From the NCBI GenBank assembly GCA_022605425.2, contig JAKIMF020000005.1:1026501-1090500 (forward strand): a stretch of DNA of 64,000 nt. Direction: 5' to 3'. This stretch comes from Hamiltosporidium tvaerminnensis. Its lineage: Eukaryota > Microsporidia > Dubosqiidae. The position numbers and the translations under genes were made by a program. Of this stretch, positions 25,201-36,390 are shown in pieces (positions within the stretch are counted from its first letter, which is position 1; every line of letters begins with the position of its first letter). Below the pieces are notes generated by a model. It was not told the DNA's origin. It did no database searches and worked only from the letters and a program-made list of their open reading frames with translations.

Positions 25201-25550
25201 GAATTTAGTTGGAGGTACTCAAGAAGACATTCATAACGATTTAATTTGATCGATAAAGAGGGCTTGAATCTTAACCAAAGGCCGAAATGATCGTCATTAA
25301 GTGGTATTGAAGTAGCCGAGTCGATATTACATCAATAAAACCTAAAAAGAAAGTAGACAAAAGAGAAGCTGGGGTTTGCCATGTAAAAACAAAAACCAAC
25401 AGTCCTCTGATTTTAGATGAAGAAACTACACAGAGGAACCAAACCCATATATAAACGAAGAGTAAGATTTTTAAGACCATTTTATGTGGCTAAAGAGGTA
25501 ATAGAAAAAATATAGAGAATAATAAAAACACTTATATCCAGAAAGAAATT
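22240..25550 (+). mobile_element. Decayed near full-length R2-like LINE (copy B)
   Basis: Plus-strand copy of the LINE family seen at 57.7-61.5 kb. Recognisable segments in order are the N-terminal DNA-binding region (near 22330-22700), the palm-entry segment (23028-23280, KAAGINSIDDFF versus KAAGIDGIYNFF), the active-site LLFIDDLK region read across a frameshift (23815-23850), the thumb (23930-24240), a linker, PDIFILD of the endonuclease (near 24955) and the VMTWDG block (near 25120). The acidic tail ends near 25480. Many stops and frameshifts make it inactive. It lies between the two inverted LRR paralogues. Ends are approximate. Confidence 0.82.
23801..24250 (+). pseudogene. Reverse-transcriptase fragment of LINE copy B
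   Basis: A 149-codon open fragment covering the end of the palm and the start of the thumb. It holds the family blocks GVSVYKYLEI and SSLDEIPSKLMSRFERVRHTRL. The catalytic FIDD residues lie in a neighbouring frame just upstream, so the domain is broken by a frameshift. Confidence 0.75.
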
Positions 25551-26240
25551 AAATAAAATAGGTACTACATTATTACCGAGACTTGTATATATGCGGATTT
25601 TTCTAATTAAAACACTTTATTCTTATATTACTTGAAGTATGACTTTTTCTGAAATGATCTATTCCTTTGTCTTTGCTCGACTGATCATATAGCGCTCATT
25701 CATATCACATCTTGTTCTAGCTTAGATAAAAATATATTCCTTCAAATTTAGAGCCTAATTTGCCCAGAACACACCCATGATAATATTTCTTGCCTTTCAA
25801 TCTTCTTTTGGTTTTATGATATAATACATTGAAAATCAAAGTTTATTCTGTAGCGTTAAAAATCTCATTTGGCATATAAGATTAGGAAAGTTAACAAGTA
25901 GAATAATGCCTAATTTGATTTAATATATTCGAATTTGAGCATATTACAATTGATTTAATTAAGAGTTTTATTTAATTTAAATATATTCAATATCGCTATA
26001 TTTAATAGTTATTTCATTAGAATTACATTTTTTGAATTCTATATTTAAAATATATTATTTAAGTGTATATATAATAAAATTTAGTGTTCAATAAACCAGC
26101 AATATTAATTATTGTGTATAAACGTAGAATCATTTTTCCTTGAAAACAAATTATATTAAAAATACTTTGATCAGAATTCATCAAAAATAGAATATATAAC
26201 AATCTAATTAATTTATATAATTACAGTCAAAGAAACATCC
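25551..26240. other. AT-rich spacer upstream of LRR gene 3
   Basis: About 690 bp. No CCC or GGG triplet lies just before the LRR ATG; the nearest is a CC dinucleotide next to it. Nothing else is supported. Confidence 0.45.
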
Positions 26241-28601
26241 ATGAACGTCTGTGCTATTTTCAAAAGAAGGAAACCTTCAAGCCAAATCCCGTACATTTAC
26301 AATATCATAATTACTCTATGTATATTCTTAAAATTCATTAGCGCAAATGAATTTGTTTATTGGTTCGAACGAATAACAAATTCTGAGATAAAATTTTACC
26401 GTGAAGCACAGCAGCCTAATATAAATTTAGAAGGATCTGATGTAATATACAGACTTGTGATTTCCTATAGTTTGGATCAAAGACCAATGAAAATTTCAGA
26501 TCATGTATTCACATACAAAAATACAAATTTTATAAGTTTTGAAGTCTTGAAAAGTCTCTTTGATTCAAATAAATCAAAAAATCAATGTGGAAAAATCGAA
26601 TGTAATTTTGAATTGGAATACATTCTAAGAATGACTAAGGATATTTCGGCTTTACCCGATACAGTAAATTATAATCACTTCGAAAGTCTTTTAATAGTAT
26701 TAAAATATCTTAAAGCAGTAGCGGATAAAAATTTGTGTCAGCTTTTACAAAGATTCTTTATGAAAATATGCAACAGTGAAAATTTTGTTGATTCAACAAA
26801 GGCAGATGTACGTATCGAAGAAGTATTTTGTAAGAATATTTTTTTTCAAAGTGAATTGTCTGTGAAAAAAACTATGATTTCTGCTTATTTAAACATCTTG
26901 ATGTTGAAACATGTTTTCTGTGATGAAAATCTAATTATTTTAAGTAATAAAAATGAAATTTTCGATACTTCGCTTTTCAATAAACATATTCCTTATAAAA
27001 ATCTATTGATAAATGATTATAAAGCATTCTGTATTCTAGAGTATCACTTTAAAAGTCCGAAAATTTTAGATATTTTGAAAATTCTGTTGAATGAAATCAA
27101 TATAAAATCTTTGATATTCTATAATTTCCTAAATTATAGAACGACCGATATAAATTTTGGTTTTCTGAAGTATTTAACTGATATATTTAAATCTTTAATA
27201 GTTTTTAAACCACTAGGAGTGTCACAAATTATTTATTTTGAACTTAATAAAGTTTTCGATTTGAATCTAGAATTCTTTACTCTAAGAAAACTTTTTGTTG
27301 ATCGAGATACTCTTATTTTTTTCTCCAATAAACAAACGATCAAAGGTTTGATTTTGGACAACATTACCTTAGATGTAGATATTGATTATTTTCAAAAAAT
27401 TTTTTGTTTAAGTGAAAAATTAGAATATATTGAATTTAAAAATATAGAAATGCCTTTTATATGGTGGATAGAATTCCTTCAAAAATCGAATATTCGTAAA
27501 ATAATACTTTCTTTCAATTCACGCTTTGTAACAACGAATTTTATTTATGAGTGGTGTAAAATAGAATTTCATCCGAATGTTTTATATTTAGAAATCGCAT
27601 TTTGTTATTTTGAAATTTGCAGTGAATTTTGGGATTCATTATGGTATTTTAAATACCTACAGACTTTAAAACTTTTTGACTATGAATCAAATAAAAAAAC
27701 CGAACTATGTGTATTCAGAGCAATCAAAAACATGAAAGATTTAGAAAATTTATCGATTAACAATGATTTTTTAAGCAATGATTTTTTTATTTTTTTGTTC
27801 AAGAAACAAGGAATCAAAATATTACATTTGAATAATTCTTATTTCAAAAGACAAACTTTAAATCTTGAAATAACTAATAATTATAAATCTCTGAACGAAA
27901 TAATTTTAAAAAATATATATGTCAGTAAAAATACTCTGAAAGAAATATTTAAATTAGAAAGCTTAAGTAAATTATCTTTTCAATTCTGCGATTTGAAATC
28001 AAAAAAATCCACAGAATATCTTGTGTTTATGTCAAAGAATATTAAAAAACTATATTTAATGGGCTCAGTTGTAAAAGTTTTTGAAGATTTGGATATTTTT
28101 GCTGGTTTAGAATATTTAGAAAAATTACAGATTCTTGGTCGTAAAATATATTCATGTAGTCTTTCAAATATAAACTTACTTTGTAATTCAACATTGAAAA
28201 GTATTTCTTATAGAAGCGGTATTTTAAATTTAAATAATTTGAATAGACTAAAATTACTTAAAGTTTTAGAAGAACTTGATATTTGTGAATGTGAGTTCAG
28301 TGAATGTTGTTTCTATCAATTGGGCAAGGATTGTATGTTTTTAAATTCTTTAAAATACTTGAATTTAAGTTTCGTAAGGATTAACTTGATTGATTTTGCA
28401 TATTTGAATAATTTTAAAAATCTAATTTTTATAGAACTCTCCTATTCTGGTGTTCCTCTAATTCAATTAAAATTTACACGTATTTCTTCGCAAAAATGCC
28501 ATTTTTTCACAAAAGAAACTTATGATGAAAAAAATGCTAGAAACCTTTCGAAAAGATTTATGGAAGATGGAATCGAAGGAATATATTTGAAATTGGTATA
28601 A
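26241..28601 (+). CDS. Secreted leucine-rich-repeat protein, family member 3
   Basis: A 786-aa protein from the first ATG. Residues 16-34 are hydrophobic (signal-peptide-like). Up to about residue 275 it closely copies the LRR protein at 18127-20469, sharing for example SYSLDQRPMKISDHVFTY and PDTVNYNHFESLLIVLKYLK. After that point identity falls sharply although length and repeat layout are kept. LRRs extend to about residue 750. There is no enzymatic domain. The mosaic of a conserved head and diverged repeats suggests recombination or fast evolution of the ligand-facing repeats. Function unknown. Confidence 0.88.
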   Translation: MNVCAIFKRRKPSSQIPYIYNIIITLCIFLKFISANEFVYWFERITNSEIKFYREAQQPNINLEGSDVIYRLVISYSLDQRPMKISDHVFTYKNTNFISFEVLKSLFDSNKSKNQCGKIECNFELEYILRMTKDISALPDTVNYNHFESLLIVLKYLKAVADKNLCQLLQRFFMKICNSENFVDSTKADVRIEEVFCKNIFFQSELSVKKTMISAYLNILMLKHVFCDENLIILSNKNEIFDTSLFNKHIPYKNLLINDYKAFCILEYHFKSPKILDILKILLNEINIKSLIFYNFLNYRTTDINFGFLKYLTDIFKSLIVFKPLGVSQIIYFELNKVFDLNLEFFTLRKLFVDRDTLIFFSNKQTIKGLILDNITLDVDIDYFQKIFCLSEKLEYIEFKNIEMPFIWWIEFLQKSNIRKIILSFNSRFVTTNFIYEWCKIEFHPNVLYLEIAFCYFEICSEFWDSLWYFKYLQTLKLFDYESNKKTELCVFRAIKNMKDLENLSINNDFLSNDFFIFLFKKQGIKILHLNNSYFKRQTLNLEITNNYKSLNEIILKNIYVSKNTLKEIFKLESLSKLSFQFCDLKSKKSTEYLVFMSKNIKKLYLMGSVVKVFEDLDIFAGLEYLEKLQILGRKIYSCSLSNINLLCNSTLKSISYRSGILNLNNLNRLKLLKVLEELDICECEFSECCFYQLGKDCMFLNSLKYLNLSFVRINLIDFAYLNNFKNLIFIELSYSGVPLIQLKFTRISSQKCHFFTKETYDEKNARNLSKRFMEDGIEGIYLKLV

Positions 28602-31600
28602 AGTTATTTTTTTTATTTTTTCAACTGTTCGGTTTAAAAATCAATAAATTCTATTTAATTTTCTATTTTTGAGGATGAATTTGTTAAATATTTAGTTTTA
28701 AACAAATTAATAGAAAATTACTATGTTTCGATTAAATCTTTAGCATATATGCATATACTTTCCTCGTTTCTTTCCATTAGACTTATAAATTTCTTGATTT
28801 TATATGTATTTAATCACTGCCGCTTCGGTATTTTTACTGGAATCGTATGTTTTTGGTCATACCAGCTACAGTACTTAATAAAAATAACAGTTTTACATAT
28901 TTTTGAACGATTTCATTCCAATGGTAAATATTATATATAATTTATATTTCTAGATAAACCAAGCATATACTCTTAACTTCGTTTTATAAAATTGAATGTA
29001 ATTCATTTTATCATAAGGTAATATTATAAATTTAGACGAAAAAACCCGGGCATGTTTACACTGCAAATAGTTCACTGCATCATTTAATTTTTTAAGTATA
29101 TCATATGCATTGCAGAATATTAGATTATTTCTGGATACAATAATATATCAACTTTTCACATTCATAAAAAATTTTTGGTTATAAGCTATATTTAAATATA
29201 GTGGCACTTTTTGTCAACATTCATGTCAAAATGTTTCTTTTTGCAAAATTTTTGTCATTGCACTTTATTACAAGTTAAACCTTTAATTAAGAGATTTTAC
29301 TTGATTTAATTTTTTTAAATCTTCTCAATATTTATTTAAACATAATTTACTTTTAAAAACTATAAACTTAGTATCTTAACTCTTTTTTCTACAATTAAAG
29401 TTTCGATTGTCTTGCTATATTTTAAAGGTTATTTATCTCATTTTCGAAAGTAGAATATCATATGATTTTTTCCCATATTTAGACACTGAAAAAAAACCTA
29501 TGAAAGTTATTTTTTAACTTTGCGCTGCTATTATTTTGACTTTTTATTTCTTCGAGTATTTTTAATGATTATAACCGCCTTTTGATTAGTATGAACTGTA
29601 TATACTATCATTGTTATAGTTTTCATGATTTTATTTACATATTTATTTCAGTCTGTTTATACTAGTGGTGTTGAGAAAGAACAGATAAAGTTTGACGTAT
29701 TCTATCATCTGATAACGTCTAGTATTACTCAAATCTATTCTTCTTATATGGATAGGCTGGTTTAATGTGCAAACGCTTTTCAAAATAACGTTTTTGACTC
29801 TTTCAGCCAAAATCTCTTACTTTTTCTTCATATGCATGATCCGATTTATGTGCTCAATCATTGGTTTTTTAGACTTCCTTTATATTTCGATTTATTCTTT
29901 TAGTCTATTTCAACACAAGATTATAAAAGATTGAGCTAAAGATTCTCGGTGATTTATGACTAACCGACATGCCAATAATTAACACACAAATTTTACACAC
30001 TCACTGAAAGTAGATGTTTTTTGATATGGTTATTTTCTGCTCTTCTTAATGAAGCTTTATACGAAATATTTTAGTGTATTTTTTTTTAAAAGAAGATACA
30101 ACTTATGGTATAAGCCATTGTTTTTACTCTACCTCCATAAGTGACAGATTAAGCACTAATTCATAGGTAAACTTCTGTGTCTTTAAGCTTAAAAAATTTT
30201 CTGTTATTTTTTACAATAATAACAAATTTAGTTATTACTTGCTTTTTTATCACATTGAGAACTAAAATATTTTTTATAAATTTCTGTTTGAATACAAGTT
30301 ACAATGTAGACAAATACACTTATTTCAGTGCATCATTTTTTGAGAATTTCTCGTACAATGTGATTATTTTATCGCTGCTAAAACTTGTAGTTATGTATAT
30401 TTAAAATACTTGAAATAAACATAAAATGTATAATTTAGCTTTCGATATAGACATGAACCACATTACATTTTATCAACAAGCCAAGAATATTTTTCTTTAA
30501 ATATCTGAAATAAATCTAATTTCATGAATCTTTTTTTTTACCATTATACCTTTTTTAGAAACCTCTGGCATTTATTAAAAACGTTGTATCTACCAAGTCT
30601 CTGATGCAATCTCTATGTTTATATTTATTGCAACTGAATTACTAAATCTATTACCATTAATTTTTGTTCCTACCGATTTTTCTATTCCTAGTTTTACTTG
30701 ATAGAATAATTTATTACTTTATGATATTTTTATTTCTACTCTTCTTTAAAGATTTATTTACATATTTCCAACCGATCTATGAGTTTTAAAAGCATACTTT
30801 GGCTTTTTACTCAGCAGAAGCTAAGTATTTTACAATTCAAATTGAATATAGACAATCTGCATTACACGGTCGTCTAATATGCAACATATTTCTTACAAAA
30901 AGATCGCGCCTTATATAATCATGGTTAAAGATATATGTAAAAAGTTGCATATGAGCTTTTAGTAAAATTATATCCTATTGCGTGGTTATCGAAGAAAAAT
31001 TATTTTTTGTTCTAATTCATGAACAAAATTTTCACTATATCTATAAAACCAACAAGTGTTATGTTTTTTTTGCTATTCTATTAAATCTTAAATACATAGG
31101 AAGACTCAGACCTTCAAATAAACCAGCTGATTTTCAAAGTATGAAACATGTGTGCTCGTTTCTTCTTATATATCCGAATGCTTGGTTTGATTGCAATGAA
31201 GACATTCATGTGTTGCAGAAACACATTTATGTCCCCCTATAAAGCTTTTAATGTATTATGTAATATTGTATGTTTTGCGTGAATGAGTATTTGAATAGAT
31301 TACCGATTTTTGTGGATTTTGCACATGTTTGTTTAAGATAGATTCATACACAACATAAGTAAAAAAATATCAAAATTATTTTGTCGAATTCGTTTTTCAG
31401 CTTTATGAAAGATCTTTCACTAAAATCTGATATATTAATTTAAAGTCGTAATTTATTTGTTGATAGAATTTTGATCGAGTCAATAAGTGCCGGCACTTTC
31501 GCATATGTGAGCAACTAAACATGATCTATGAGATGAGAGTTCCACCACTATTTCTCGAAAATTTAAGCTTTTATATTGATCTTCATTTATACATAAATTT

Positions 31601-33886
31601 GATATACCTGTACACCTTGTCGTCTATTTTGTAAAAAAAAATGATTCAAGTGATTTACAAAAATTTTGTAGCTTTTTATCTTCTAGTTGCTGATTTTGTT
31701 ACTTTCGTTGCATTTGATACCTTAAGATTTGGAAACAACCGAATGAACCATATTTCGAACCTATTGATAATAAGGCCTTAGTGATCAAATATGCAATTCG
31801 AATTGATGACTGATTGCCTCAAAACGCTCCATCAAAACAAATTATTTTCAAATCATATAGAATATTTGAAGACAATTGCAGGTTTATCGAAAAAAATATA
31901 ATTATATATGAGTCAAGCATCTTTTATATTAGAAAAAAATTAAAAATTCACAAGATCAGCAAATATAGAAAAAATTATCTTAGAAATATCTGTTAAATTT
32001 CGAACTAGATACTCAGAATACAGGAATTAAGTTTTTTCTGTTTCAAATTCAAGACCAAAAACTTAGAATTTCAGCACAATTTCTATATGCACGGATTCTT
32101 TTGATCCATATAACCCACAATAAAAATGACTTCGGAATACACAAACATCAATTTAATTTCCAAATCTTTATGACTTTCATAAATCGTGATTTTTTCAGTA
32201 TAAATTCGACGACACGTTTTTTCCCCTATACTCGCAGCCAGATCATATATACCGCTTGATTTTAAATTAAATTTTCGCATGTTCTTCTGAGAATTTCTCT
32301 TTTGAGTAGAGTATTTTATCGACTTATAGTCCTTTTAACTACTAATTTAGAAAATTGTCTTTTTATGTTTAAAGCACTAACGAATCACAGTATTTAACTG
32401 TGTATCGCCTCGTTAGCGTAAGCCTACGCCACAAAGAAATGTAATCCGCGTTAGTTTTTGTAATCGGAATATTAGATTTAGCATTTTGCGCTATTCAATT
32501 TATATGGTAATTTAAATTTACTATCGATTTATTTGTGGGCTTTTTTATCACCACACCTCTTTCTCTAATTTCCTTTTCAAAGAGCATCTTTATTTTGCAT
32601 AAGTATTTTCCTCCAAGGCCAACATAGAGTACAATGTCGATCAGTAAATATGCACTTGAGAGACAAGTAAAAATTCTACTTCTATTAGTTCTTTTTTTCT
32701 ATTTGTTTCGATTTTGACTTATTATTCGTCAATTTTTTAGCAATTAATTATTAATAGCACGACCAAGCTTCTCATTATAGTACCAATGAGTTGCAGACTT
32801 CTATTTCTAGTTATTTTTTATAATTACTTGCATACCACCAGGGAGAAATTTACATAATATGCCCTTGGCTGTGAATTAGATTTAATATCTTATGTATACT
32901 ATCAGCTGATCTTCTTAAGAATGGCAGTTGTATTAAAGTTTTTCATTCCTTTGGCTGATATAGACGCAGACTCATTAAGCCAAAAAATGAATAAAGGCTG
33001 TCATACAAGCGGTGTGATATTGTCAGAAACCCATTGCTTGTTTGTAAATAGGCATAGTTAAGAAAAATCGGATGAAGTAAAAGTCCTTCGTATATCGATA
33101 CTTCATCAGAAAAACCCGATTTAACCAATTTAGAATTATTTCGGACTTCTTTACAGCCTATATTTTCATGTTTTAAATTTTAGTTTCAATTTTTTTTTTC
33201 TTTCTATATTTCTAATCAATAAAAAAAAAAGGCTTTATAATTTTTTAATTAAGCTTTGTCTATGGAAATTTATTTAAATCGCGTTGCTGGTTATATCTAA
33301 GACTAAGGAAAGGAAATGTTCATTCAAAATACCTGCCTTTTAATTATAGACAATCATTTCGCTTTTTAATTTATTCAGTAAGATTAGTATTTTCCAGTGC
33401 TCTTAACGCTACTTTTTTAAAAAGCCCAAAAATAATTCTAAAAAGTATTTATTTGTACAAAACTTATAATAAACAGCAAATAAAAACAAAAAAACATTTG
33501 ATTCTATTAATATAGCACTGTATTTATGAACCCAGGAATATATCTGACACTATTATCTATTTTCTTGGAAATAATGACACAGTAGATATATTTATGTTTA
33601 TTTATGGTGACTTGAATTCCGTTAAATTTAAAGTAGAGTGAAAGAAGTTTTATTCAGAGATAAATTTAATTATCATAATACTCTATAAAAACCGCATTAC
33701 ATATTCCATCAAAGAGAATATACCATTTTCCGATGGTTGTTGATTCTTTTAACCGTAAAATTAGGATTTTCATCTCATATCACTCCTCTGGCAGCATTTT
33801 CTCGTATTTTCATAGTTAATCCTTGTAATTCATCGATTACAGATTTAAATTTAGAATTTATTTTCTTAAAAAAAAGACGATCAAAA
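28602..33886. other. Gene-poor 5.3-kb spacer
   Basis: No gene is supported. Short open frames here (for example at 28749, 30177, 30982, 31814 and 32083) lack recognisable domains and several lack an ATG. A small LINE relic is listed at 32930-33130. A slightly GC-richer patch near 32395-32455 is unexplained. Confidence 0.5.
32930..33130 (+). mobile_element. Small LINE relic around the reverse-transcriptase active site (copy G)
   Basis: The stretch CATTAAGCCAAAAAATGAAT and the TTGTTTGTAAATAGGCATAG that follows align with the LSRKLNEKY to LLFIDDLK coding region of the R2-like copies, in order and with similar spacing. It is heavily decayed and its limits are uncertain. Confidence 0.45.
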
Positions 33887-34801
33887 ATGGTTTTGAATTC
33901 CCCTAAAATGAAAGAAGAAAACCTCCCAGAATCCATTAAAAAAACGGGTGTAGAAACCTACATTTTATCATTACGCCTTGATATAATCAACAAACGATTA
34001 AAACTAGTCAAGACAAAAAATGAAAAAGAAAAGCAAAAAAAAGATAATATATCAAAATTTGCCATCAAAAATACAAGGACCTTTTCACCATTTATAAATG
34101 CAAGCGATCAAACTATTCAAAGTGTTCATAATACCAATCCATATAATATCACATATACTCCATATAATTTGTTACCCATTTCAAACAAAGATACACAATC
34201 ACTTCTACAAGAAATTTATAGTAATAGAAGAAATAAAATACTTTCATTACTTAAAATACACAATCCCAGCTATAGAATGCCAACCGAATATAAAGAGGGT
34301 AGTAGATATAGTAAATTAGTTTATATTCCTTCTATGGAATATCCGAATATTAATTTTGTTGGTATGATGCTTGGTCCCAAGGGTTCTACATTCAAAGCAA
34401 TAGAAACATTTTGTAATGTAAAAATGAATATCAAAGGAACTTATAAAGAGCCAAATGAAATTAAACCTTCTACAAAGAGAAATTTAGATACAAAAAATCT
34501 TAATAAAAAGTATATTCAACCAAATAAAAATGGTACTAAATTAGCTGATGAAAATGTATATAATGAAACCGATCCATTATATTGTATTGTATATGGTGAT
34601 ACTTTACATTCTGTAGAGATGGGTGTACTTGTATTAGAAAATTTAATTGAAAGCGCTATTGATATACCAGAAATGGAAAATAATTTAAAAGTAGAACAAT
34701 TAAAAGAATTAAGATCAGAAAAATCAACAGAGAAAGAAAACGTAAGCGAATGGGAGAAATATTATATCTGGTGGTATTATTATAACGTATATAATAAATA
34801 A
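33887..34801 (+). CDS. MSL5: Branchpoint-binding protein SF1/BBP (Msl5-like)
   Basis: A 304-aa KH-QUA2 (STAR family) protein expected to bind the intron branch-site RNA early in spliceosome assembly, in the nucleus. The KH domain begins near residue 143 with KLVYIPSMEYPNINFVG and the GPKG loop at 163-166, followed by DPLYCIVYGD and the QUA2 helix near 250-275. I place the start at the first ATG; the frame is open about 150 nt further upstream but has no ATG there. The CCHC zinc knuckle found after the QUA2 region in yeast and human proteins is absent. The KH loop carries a charged insert of about 40 residues. No U2AF-ligand tryptophan motif is seen at the N-terminus. The next gene, NAA20, is convergent, 271 bp away. 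Confidence 0.88.
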   Translation: MVLNSPKMKEENLPESIKKTGVETYILSLRLDIINKRLKLVKTKNEKEKQKKDNISKFAIKNTRTFSPFINASDQTIQSVHNTNPYNITYTPYNLLPISNKDTQSLLQEIYSNRRNKILSLLKIHNPSYRMPTEYKEGSRYSKLVYIPSMEYPNINFVGMMLGPKGSTFKAIETFCNVKMNIKGTYKEPNEIKPSTKRNLDTKNLNKKYIQPNKNGTKLADENVYNETDPLYCIVYGDTLHSVEMGVLVLENLIESAIDIPEMENNLKVEQLKELRSEKSTEKENVSEWEKYYIWWYYYNVYNK

Positions 34802-34876
34802 TTTAATAAATTATTATAATTGTTTTTTGATGAGTCTTTGATATGTTTTATTATAAAAAATAATTATTTTCTATTC

Positions 34877-35045
34877 TTAAAAATCTAGAAATCAAAAATA
34901 AATTTTGACAAAATATTTAAGATTCAAAAGATATTAAAAATTTAGAAATCAAAAATAAATTTTAAAAAAAGTTAAGATTCAAAAGATATAAAAATTTTTA
35001 GAAAAAATATTAAAAATTTAGAAATCAAAAATATTAAAAATTTGA
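34877..35045. repeat. Imperfect tandem repeat, about 57-bp period
   Basis: TTAAAAATCTAGAAATCAAA at 34877 recurs as TTAAAAATTTAGAAATCAAA at 34934, each followed by AATAAATTTT and an AAGATTCAAAAGATAT block. A shortened third unit follows. It fills the space between the convergent SF1 and NAA20 genes. Confidence 0.8.
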
Positions 35046-35072
35046 GAAACTTATTTTATTTAAGATCATATA

Positions 35073-35612
35073 TCAGTCATATTTTGGTATACAACACTTC
35101 CCGTCTTTATCCATAGGTAGAGATTTTCTCATATCAAATCCATCTTCAAGTGGATCAGAATAATAATTATTTATTTTTCTATAAACTTTATAAAAATTTT
35201 TAGAATAAAAACTTATAGCTGGCGTGTTAGAAATTCTGACAAATAAATCTACAAAATAAGCATTGCAAAAAGTTCCATTTAATTCAAGAAAATTCATTAA
35301 AATAGTGGCAAGGTTATATCTACGATACTGTGGTGCAACACTCAATGCAGTTACATGACCTTTTAATAAATTATCATCCATTTCGTGTTTTCCAATCAAA
35401 TACGCTGAAACGTTTTTTGTATATTTGAAATATTCGTTTGGTAGATCTTTCGGTTCTTCTGTGTTGTATAAATGAACAGAAAAACAATCCGAATCGTGAT
35501 TTAAAAGATAGTAAAGATAATATTGAAAACCATAGTTATCAGTTTTATAATCTAGATTTGCTAAATCCAAAGCAAAAATATCTTTTGGTGACATCAAATC
35601 AACTGTGAACAT
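35073..35612 (-). CDS. NAT3: NatB catalytic subunit NAA20/Nat3 (N-terminal acetyltransferase)
   Basis: A 179-aa GNAT-fold enzyme predicted to acetylate nascent chains starting Met-Asp/Glu/Asn/Gln, at the ribosome with an Naa25/Mdm20-type partner. The start is the ATG at 35612; the resulting MFTVDLMSPKDIFAL aligns with the Naa20 N-terminus, and the longer open frame has no upstream ATG in phase. Hallmarks are YGFQYYLYYL (27-36), GHVTALSVAPQYRR (85-98), FVDLFVRISN and DMRKSLPMD near the C-terminus. In the acetyl-CoA loop, Q/RxxGxA reads QYRRYNLA (95-102), with Asn100 in place of the usual Gly. A CCC triplet and an overlapping micro-ORF precede the start. Confidence 0.92.
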   Translation of the reverse strand: MFTVDLMSPKDIFALDLANLDYKTDNYGFQYYLYYLLNHDSDCFSVHLYNTEEPKDLPNEYFKYTKNVSAYLIGKHEMDDNLLKGHVTALSVAPQYRRYNLATILMNFLELNGTFCNAYFVDLFVRISNTPAISFYSKNFYKVYRKINNYYSDPLEDGFDMRKSLPMDKDGKCCIPKYD

Positions 35613-35616
35613 TAAA

Positions 35617-35619
35617 GGG
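35617..35619 (-). promoter_or_regulatory. CCC triplet 4 nt before the NAA20 start
   Basis: On the minus strand, CCC lies inside ATGACCCTTTAATG. If transcription starts at this triplet, as proposed for microsporidia, the upstream ATG-ACC-CTT-TAA micro-ORF would be left out of the mRNA. Confidence 0.45.
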
Positions 35620-35999
35620 TCATTTTTCAAAAAATAATAAATTTTTATTTCCAATCAAGAATCTTTCATTAAAAGTTTCCAAAGAAATATTCAGGAAGTT
35701 ATGTGTTTTAAAAAGAAATTTTGCAAAAATAGGTGATATTTGCTTATCTAAACCCTTTCACAAAGCAATTTAAACGTAAAAATGTAATTTATTTCATAAA
35801 AAAATATATACTCTCACATATGAAGTAAATTAATATATTAAGTGGATCTATTCGTTGATATTGCAACAAACATCGGAAGTTTTATCTTATAAATATTTAA
35901 ATACCTATAAATTAAAGACATATATTTTATAGCCTTCAAAAAACAACTGAAACATTTATTTAAATTCAAATTTATACTTACAATCAAAATAAATCATGG

Positions 36000-36390
36000 A
36001 AATATATATTTCTAGTAAATAGTCTGAAAAGACCGTCAAAATCATTTCTTCTGATAAACGAAGAGCGGTGTGATTCAATATCAAATTCTGAGTAGACTTA
36101 GAAAGGAACATCACAACGTCTATAAAAGAAGCCGAGAGATACGGAAAACATATAAATTAGCAAATTAGACTTCATTGGGGGAAATGTATTAAGAAAATAA
36201 GTACCAAATATATAACCACAATGTCTGAATTAAAAGCCAAAATCAAAGCGTTGACTCAAAATATAAAAAAATCAAATAAAGAAGAAAGCCTCTCTCTAAA
36301 AAACGGAGAAAAAGGCAAAATAAAGAAATTAAAAACCAAAAATAAAAATAACCCGCTATCAAATAAATTTTAAATTTTAAGTTCTTTATT
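36000..36390 (+). mobile_element. LINE 3'-end relic (copy H)
   Basis: The stretch from ATAGTCTGAAAAGACCGTCA through GATAAACGAAGAGCGGTGTG aligns with the SIVRKKAVETISFDQRRGLESG coding region of the R2-like copies. The following A-rich acidic-tail region also aligns. The orientation is plus. It is 5'-truncated and decayed. Confidence 0.6.

Noticed and set aside
30982-31242. 86-codon plus-strand frame with a fairly balanced composition
   Set aside because: It begins with GTG, has no recognisable domain and no start signal. It could be a decayed coding relic, but this cannot be supported.
32395-32455. GC-richer patch considered as a tRNA gene
   Set aside because: No cloverleaf, T-loop or anticodon arm could be drawn from the sequence.
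33737-33886. N-terminal extension of the SF1/BBP open frame
   Set aside because: The extra 50 codons contain no ATG and read like translated spacer; the first ATG is at 33887.
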